A stretch of DNA of 38,426 nt from an uncultured Clostridia bacterium. Its GTDB lineage: Bacteria; Bacillota; Clostridia; Oscillospirales; Acutalibacteraceae. The notes under the pieces were generated by a model that searched no databases, was not told the origin of the DNA, and worked only from the letters and a program-made list of their open reading frames with translations. The number at the start of each line of letters is the position of its first letter. The stretch's first letter is position 1. A program made the translations under genes and the position numbers. Location: assembly GCA_944412495.1 (NCBI GenBank), contig CALYBL010000009.1, positions 1 through 38,426 of the forward strand. The letters run 5' to 3'. Below are positions 34,401-38,426 of the stretch, piece by piece.

Positions 34401-36776
34401 ATGCCGGATATAGCCGATACATATACATTGCTGAAAAGAGAGATAATCGAAAACGAGTTCAAAAGCCTTAACGACATGCAGCTTAAGGCAGTTACCCAGG
34501 TAAACGGCCCGGTGCTGATACTTGCCGGCGCGGGAAGCGGGAAGACTACCGTGCTGGTGAACAGGGTGGCAAATCTTATAAAATACGGCAACGCGTATAA
34601 AAGCGACTATATTCCGCCGCTGAGGGAGGAGGATTTCCACCTCATGGGCGGATATCTTGTCACGCTGCAGAGCGGCGAGAGACCTGATGCCGAGGCTTCG
34701 GCGGCTGTAGGCCGGCTGCTGGCGGTAGACCCCGTGCCGCCGTGGCAGATAATGGTGATAACCTTTACCAATAAGGCGGCAGGCGAGCTTAAGGAGAGAA
34801 TAGGCACGGTGCTCGGCGAAAACGCCGGCGAGGTCTGGGCCTCCACCTTCCATTCCACCTGTGCGCGCATGCTGCGCAGGGACGCCGACAGGCTGGGCTT
34901 TTCAAAGAATTATACCATTTACGACAGCGATGACTCCCGCCGGCTTATGAAGGACTGCCTGAGCGATATGGGCGTGCCCGAAAAGGCGCTGCCGCACCGC
35001 GCCGTGCTGAGCGAGATAAGCCGGCTCAAGGATATGCTTATATCCCCGCAGGAAAACATGGCGGCGCTGCACGGCGACTACCGTCAGCAAAAGATTGCCG
35101 AGGCGTATGTCCTTTATCAGCGCAGGCTGGAGGCGGCCGACGCAATGGACTTCGATGACCTGCTGCTCAACACCGTTCGACTGCTCAGGGAAAATCAGGA
35201 CGTTTTGGAATATTACCAGCGCAGGTTCAGATACATAATGGTGGACGAGTATCAGGACACAAACAAGGCGCAGTATGAGTTTATACGCCTTTTGGCGGAT
35301 AAATATAAAAACATCTGTGTAGTCGGTGACGACGACCAGAGCATATACCGCTTCCGCGGAGCGACGGTGGAGAATATACTCAGCTTTGAAAGCCAATACA
35401 AGGATGCCGCCGTGATAAGGCTGGAGCAGAACTACCGCTCGACGCAGAACATACTCAGTGCCGCCAACGCCGTCATACTTAACAACTCCCGCCGCAAGGA
35501 GAAAAAGCTGTGGACGAATGTGGGCGACGGCGACAAGGTACGCATAGTAGTGACGGACGATGAGGGCGATGAGGCGCGCTTTGTAGCGGACACCATACTC
35601 GACGCCGTAAAGGGGGGCGCCTCCTTTTCCGACCACGCCGTGCTATACCGCATGAACGCGCAGTCGAACGCCATTGAAAACGTGTTACTGCGCTCCGGCA
35701 TACCCTACCGTGTCATAGGCGGCTTCAGGTTCTATGAGCGCAAGGAGATAAAGGACGTGCTGGCGTATTTGAGCGTTATAAGCAATCCCGGCGATGACCT
35801 CCGCCTTAAGAGAATAATCAACGAGCCGAAGCGGGGCATAGGCGCGGCGTCGGTGGCTGCGGCGCAGGAGATAGCGGACGGGCTCGGATGCACGCTGTTT
35901 GAGGTGCTTAAAAGGGCAGACGAGCATGCTGCGCTGCAGCGCGCGGCAAAAAAGATGAAGGACTTTGCCGGCATGATAGAGGAGCTGGCGGCGCAGGTCC
36001 CGCTTCTGACGCTGCACGAGCTGCTTGAGCTAGTTTTGGACAAAACGGGATATATGAAGATGCTCATAGCCGGCGGCGAGGCTGAGGCCGACAGGGTCGA
36101 CAACGTAAACGAGCTGTCCTCCAGCATAATGCAATATGAGAACGAAAACGAGGAAGCGACGCTTTCGGGATTCTTGGAGGAAATATCGCTGGTGACCGAT
36201 ATCGATGATTATGACGAAAGCTCCGACTCGGTAGTGCTGATGACGCTGCACTCGGCTAAGGGGCTGGAATTCCCCACGGTGTTCATGGTCGGCATGGAGG
36301 AAGGTGTCTTTCCGTCAAACAGGACGATATTCGAAGGCCCGGACGAAATGGAGGAGGAACGCCGACTTGCATACGTCGGCATCACGAGAGCAAAGCTTAA
36401 GCTTTACCTCTGCTGCGCGCAGAGCCGCATGATATACGGCAAGACGACGCGCAACCGCCCGTCGCGGTTTGTCGGCGAAATTCCTGACAAGCTTTGCGAC
36501 TCCGACCTCGACAGGCTGAAAAGGGCTGCTCAGTCGACGGCGGCCGCGGCGCTTCAGAGAACGGAGACGGCAAAGAAACGGCATATGCACGGCTTTAATA
36601 TAAAGGCCGATACAAACACATATCTGCCGGGCGACAGGGTAAGGCACCGCACCTTTGGCAGCGGCACGGTGCAGAAGTGCACGCCGATGGGCAACGATAT
36701 GCTGCTTGAGATAGCGTTCGACACAGCGGGGACAAAAAAGCTGATGGCCAACTTTGCCGGACTGGAGAAGGAATAG
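34401..36776 (+). CDS. pcrA: PcrA/UvrD-type superfamily 1 DNA helicase
   Basis: This 791-residue 3'-to-5' helicase is involved in repair and in removing proteins from DNA. The motifs are Walker A GAGSGKTT (about 41-48), Ia ITFTNKAAGEL (about 120), II VDEYQDTN (about 282), III GDDDQSIYRFRG (about 310), IV LEQNYRSTQNI (about 340), V LMTLHSAKGLEFPTV (about 613) and VI AYVGITRAK (about 657). The C-terminal 50 residues (PGDRVRHRTFGSGTV) form the Tudor-like domain that binds RNA polymerase in PcrA. Between Walker A and motif Ia there are about 49 more residues than in Geobacillus PcrA (about 60-105, starting KYGNAYKSDYIPPL). I recall a similar insert in Oscillospiraceae homologues. GGGAG precedes the ATG by 8 bases. 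Confidence 0.95.
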   Translation: MPDIADTYTLLKREIIENEFKSLNDMQLKAVTQVNGPVLILAGAGSGKTTVLVNRVANLIKYGNAYKSDYIPPLREEDFHLMGGYLVTLQSGERPDAEASAAVGRLLAVDPVPPWQIMVITFTNKAAGELKERIGTVLGENAGEVWASTFHSTCARMLRRDADRLGFSKNYTIYDSDDSRRLMKDCLSDMGVPEKALPHRAVLSEISRLKDMLISPQENMAALHGDYRQQKIAEAYVLYQRRLEAADAMDFDDLLLNTVRLLRENQDVLEYYQRRFRYIMVDEYQDTNKAQYEFIRLLADKYKNICVVGDDDQSIYRFRGATVENILSFESQYKDAAVIRLEQNYRSTQNILSAANAVILNNSRRKEKKLWTNVGDGDKVRIVVTDDEGDEARFVADTILDAVKGGASFSDHAVLYRMNAQSNAIENVLLRSGIPYRVIGGFRFYERKEIKDVLAYLSVISNPGDDLRLKRIINEPKRGIGAASVAAAQEIADGLGCTLFEVLKRADEHAALQRAAKKMKDFAGMIEELAAQVPLLTLHELLELVLDKTGYMKMLIAGGEAEADRVDNVNELSSSIMQYENENEEATLSGFLEEISLVTDIDDYDESSDSVVLMTLHSAKGLEFPTVFMVGMEEGVFPSNRTIFEGPDEMEEERRLAYVGITRAKLKLYLCCAQSRMIYGKTTRNRPSRFVGEIPDKLCDSDLDRLKRAAQSTAAAALQRTETAKKRHMHGFNIKADTNTYLPGDRVRHRTFGSGTVQKCTPMGNDMLLEIAFDTAGTKKLMANFAGLEKE

Positions 36777-37441
36777 GACGGCGCCATCACTTTCTTTTGG
36801 TGCGCTGCATAGATGACATTGCCGTTAAGTGACAACGCAGATGCACACTCAGCAGGCTTAAGCCGGACGCAATGCTGCGGTAAAATAAGCTTATGTGCTT
36901 GATAGAAGCTTCTCTGCATAACGCCGTTTTTTTGCAGCGCCGAAAAAACGGCGCTGTTAAAGTGAAATGCGAAGACTTTTAAGCAGAATATGAGTACATA
37001 ATATTTCAAGCAGTGGAGTAATGAAGAAACTGTGTGTCTTATATTGGCATGCTTCAGCGATACGATGTGAATACCGGCGGCACTGCGGACTATGTGACAA
37101 CGGAGGGAGGAGCTCCTGTCGGGGGATAATTTGGCGAGGTAAAAGCCTTGCCTTAAAGGCATCGGTCGAAGCGAGTGTCGGGCAAGAGACATTTAAAAAC
37201 CGCAGCCCTTTGACGAAAAGGCTTTTGCCCGTTTATGGGCATCTTGGCCGGCGGCACGGGCGGCAGAATTTTCAGTGCTTCTTGAGCGACCTGTAGCATG
37301 AGATCCTTTCGGGCTTGAGCAAGTCTTTGCTTTGCCGCTTGAATAAATAGGAATTTCAAAGCATTGTATGAGTCGGAGGATATTGTCCCCGGAAAGAAAC
37401 AGACTCAGCGGCTGAGCACAGAAAAATCAAAAAAGAAAAAG
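36777..37441. other. Gene-free stretch after pcrA
   Basis: About 660 bases have no supportable gene. A 91-codon plus frame at 37021-37296 has GGAG only 3 bases before its ATG and no family-like content. The notable item is the pair of alternative hairpins at 36922-36956, listed separately. Confidence 0.5.
36922..36956 (+). promoter_or_regulatory. Two mutually exclusive hairpins
   Basis: CGCCGTTTTTT (36922-36932) can pair with AAAAAACGGCG (36943-36953). Alternatively, CAGCGCCG (36935-36942) can pair with CGGCGCTG (36949-36956). The two stems share 36949-36953 and cannot form together. No clean T-tract follows either one. It may contribute to ending the pcrA transcript. Confidence 0.4.
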
Positions 37442-37463
37442 AGCCGGATTTTATCCGGCTTTT
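37442..37463. terminator. Bidirectional terminator
   Basis: A perfect 8-bp stem AGCCGGAT/ATCCGGCT (37442-37449 with 37453-37460) has an A-rich left foot and TTT on the right. No gene ends immediately beside it, which suggests that something transcribed has been lost or is non-coding. Confidence 0.7.
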
Positions 37464-37531
37464 AATATTTCAAATGCATGAAAGTATTTATAATATGAAA
37501 AATTAATATTTTAAGCTTTAACGCAGAGAAT

Positions 37532-37640
37532 AGGAGGTAAAGCGGTTTCTGTTTTTGAAAGATTTATAATAAATTACGCCGAGGTTATTCCGGCGGAAGG
37601 GGCCAAACTGTCACAAGCGGGCGGTTTGCACAGCCCATAG
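37532..37640 (+). pseudogene. Possible remnant of a gene 5' end
   Basis: AGGAGG (37532-37537) is followed 7 bases later by an open frame beginning GTT TCT (37545), which reads VSVFERFIINYAEVIP and stops at TAG 37638-37640. The first codon stands where a start codon would be expected but is not a usual start. The peptide looks more protein-like than surrounding frames. It could be a decayed gene whose start was lost; no family was recognised. The following 37641-37852 shows nothing else. Confidence 0.25.
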
Positions 37641-37852
37641 AAAAGCTGCCGCTCGGTCACTCAAGAGGTACTGAGCGATATTCTCGTGTTACGGTCTCAT
37701 TGCCCTCAAACGGGTCAAATCAGCCAGCAGCCTGCACGATTATTAATATGCTTTTGCTTTGCAGGGAGCCGGCCTTCCAAAGGAAACTCTTAAAAGCTTT
37801 TTCTGCCGTCCCGACAGGCTAAGGGCCTATTTTGCTCAAAAAGCACAAATAG

Positions 37853-37886
37853 AAAAAGCGACCGGGAAACCCAGTCGCTTTTTCGT
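37853..37886. terminator. Strong bidirectional terminator
   Basis: A 10-bp stem AAAAAGCGAC/GTCGCTTTTT (37853-37862 with 37874-37883) is extended by an inner GGG-AAA-CCC stem after one mismatch. A- and T-tracts on the two sides allow action in both directions. It insulates the tRNA cluster from the left. Confidence 0.85.
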
Positions 37887-38049
37887 TTAGCCTGAGGGGT
37901 GCTTTGAGGAGGGTAGAGCATTATACTCATTACGGGTGCGGCTCCCGTCTTTCTGAGTACGATTTTATTATAAAAGCAAAAGTGGGTTATGTTGTTAATT
38001 CACTATGAACTTTTTTTTAATATAAAATTTAGCAAATAAAAATTAACTA

Positions 38050-38078
38050 TTGATTTTATGGGCAAATTATGATAGAAT
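38050..38078 (+). promoter_or_regulatory. Promoter of the tRNA cluster
   Basis: TTGATT (38050-38055) and TAGAAT (38073-38078), with TGA before the -10 (extended -10), are 17 bases apart, about 19 bases before the first tRNA. Confidence 0.7.
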
Positions 38079-38096
38079 ATCATGGCAAATTGATAT

Positions 38097-38173
38097 GCGC
38101 CGTTGGCTCAGCTGGATAGAGCGTGTGGCTACGGACCACAAGGTCGGGGGTTCGAATCCCTCACGGCGTGCCA
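38097..38173 (+). tRNA. tRNA-Arg (anticodon ACG), CCA encoded
   Basis: The cloverleaf folds fully: acceptor GCGCCGT/ACGGCGT (one G-T pair), D-stem GCTC/GAGC, anticodon stem TGTGG/CCACA around loop CTACGGA, T-stem GGGGG/CCCTC with TTCGAAT loop, discriminator G and CCA. ACG reads CGU, and CGC/CGA after adenosine-to-inosine editing, which would need a TadA enzyme. Confidence 0.96.
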
Positions 38174-38209
38174 TGCGGTATACGGCGCAGCTGTATACCT
38201 TTAATATGT

Positions 38210-38286
38210 GGCGGTATAGCTCAGTTGGCTAGAGCATTCGGTTCATACCCGAAGTGTCGTTGGTTCAAATCCGACTACCGCTACCA
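38210..38286 (+). tRNA. tRNA-Met (anticodon CAT), elongator type, CCA encoded
   Basis: Acceptor GGCGGTA/TACCGCT, D-stem GCTC/GAGC, anticodon stem TTCGG/CCGAA with loop TTCATAC, T-stem GTTGG/CCGAC, discriminator A and CCA. The anticodon stem lacks the three G-C pairs of an initiator. The loop and acceptor resemble Bacillus elongator tRNA-Met rather than the lysidine-modified tRNA-Ile. Confidence 0.93.
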
Positions 38287-38301
38287 TTTTTTTATAATAA
38301 C

Positions 38302-38376
38302 GGCCCGGTGGTCAAGCGGCTAAGACACCGCCCTTTCACGGCGGTAACACGGGTTCGATTCCCGTCCGGGTCACCA
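38302..38376 (+). tRNA. tRNA-Glu (anticodon TTC), CCA encoded
   Basis: Acceptor GGCCCGG/CCGGGTC, short D-arm GTC/GAC, anticodon stem CCGCC/GGCGG with loop CTTTCAC, T-stem ACGGG/CCCGT with TTCGATT loop, discriminator A and CCA. Confidence 0.95.
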
Positions 38377-38413
38377 ACCCCTTTTATGGGGCATGACCGG
38401 ACATACCAGATAT

Positions 38414-38426
38414 GGAGGCATAGCTC
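38414..38426 (+). tRNA. 5' end of a fourth tRNA, cut by the window edge (possibly tRNA-Val)
   Basis: GGAGGCA, TA and GCTC match a tRNA acceptor strand, spacer and first half of a D-stem. The sequence is like the beginning of Firmicutes tRNA-Val. The anticodon lies outside the window, so identity is inferred from memory of that start only. Confidence 0.6.

Noticed and set aside
37021-37296. 91-codon plus frame after pcrA
   Set aside because: The GGAG is only 3 bases before the ATG, composition is Arg/Gly/Cys-mixed without pattern, and no promoter was found.
38210-38286. tRNA-Ile(CAT) instead of tRNA-Met
   Set aside because: The anticodon loop TTCATAC and the GGCGGT acceptor match elongator tRNA-Met as I know it from Bacillus; the Ile type normally has CTCATAA.

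Overview
The window looks like a chromosomal segment from an anaerobic, gut-type Clostridia bacterium (Firmicutes/Bacillota; an Oscillospirales- or Christensenellales-like lineage is my best guess). The indicators are a single-chain pyruvate:ferredoxin oxidoreductase, an ECF-type QueT transporter, Firmicutes-type RNA genes with encoded CCA ends, strong AGGAGG-like ribosome binding sites, frequent TTG and GTG starts, and a PcrA/UvrD helicase carrying an extra segment that I recall from Oscillospiraceae homologues. Isoleucine is written largely as ATA although base composition is roughly balanced. No phage, transposase, CRISPR array or plasmid gene is visible.

Left part (1-16064). A 93-bp tandem repeat array runs off the left edge. 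It is followed by a short-chain reductase and a Gfo/Idh/MocA oxidoreductase (both minus strand), a divergent secreted, membrane-anchored protein of unknown function, and an ECF sigma factor/anti-sigma pair behind a recognisable ECF-type promoter. Next come comM, queT and a CNNM/CorC-type membrane protein (all minus strand), the 3.5-kb nifJ (PFOR) gene, and a ClC-type chloride/proton antiporter.

Middle (16065-29830, all plus strand). There is a three-gene GtrA / FAD-oxidoreductase / FakA-like-stub operon, then lysS-nadE. The largest coherent system in the window follows: a six-gene polyamine block, speD - arginine-type decarboxylase - speE - speB - carboxy(nor)spermidine dehydrogenase - carboxy(nor)spermidine decarboxylase. 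It encodes putrescine formation from arginine and two separate ways to make spermidine: aminopropyl transfer from decarboxylated AdoMet, and condensation with aspartate semialdehyde.

Right part (29831-38426). A YcxB-like membrane protein and gdhA (minus strand) are followed by an MFS transporter and pcrA (plus strand). A gene-poor 1.3 kb stretch then leads to a tRNA cluster: Arg(ACG), Met(CAT), Glu(TTC), and the start of a fourth tRNA cut by the window edge.

Regulation is unusually readable. At least ten sigma-A-like promoters with exactly 17-bp spacing can be located, together with a similar number of hairpin terminators. Several gaps of 0.4-1.3 kb hold no convincing gene. The polyamine block is the most interesting system here; its individual enzyme families are known, but the doubled spermidine route in one block deserves a functional look.
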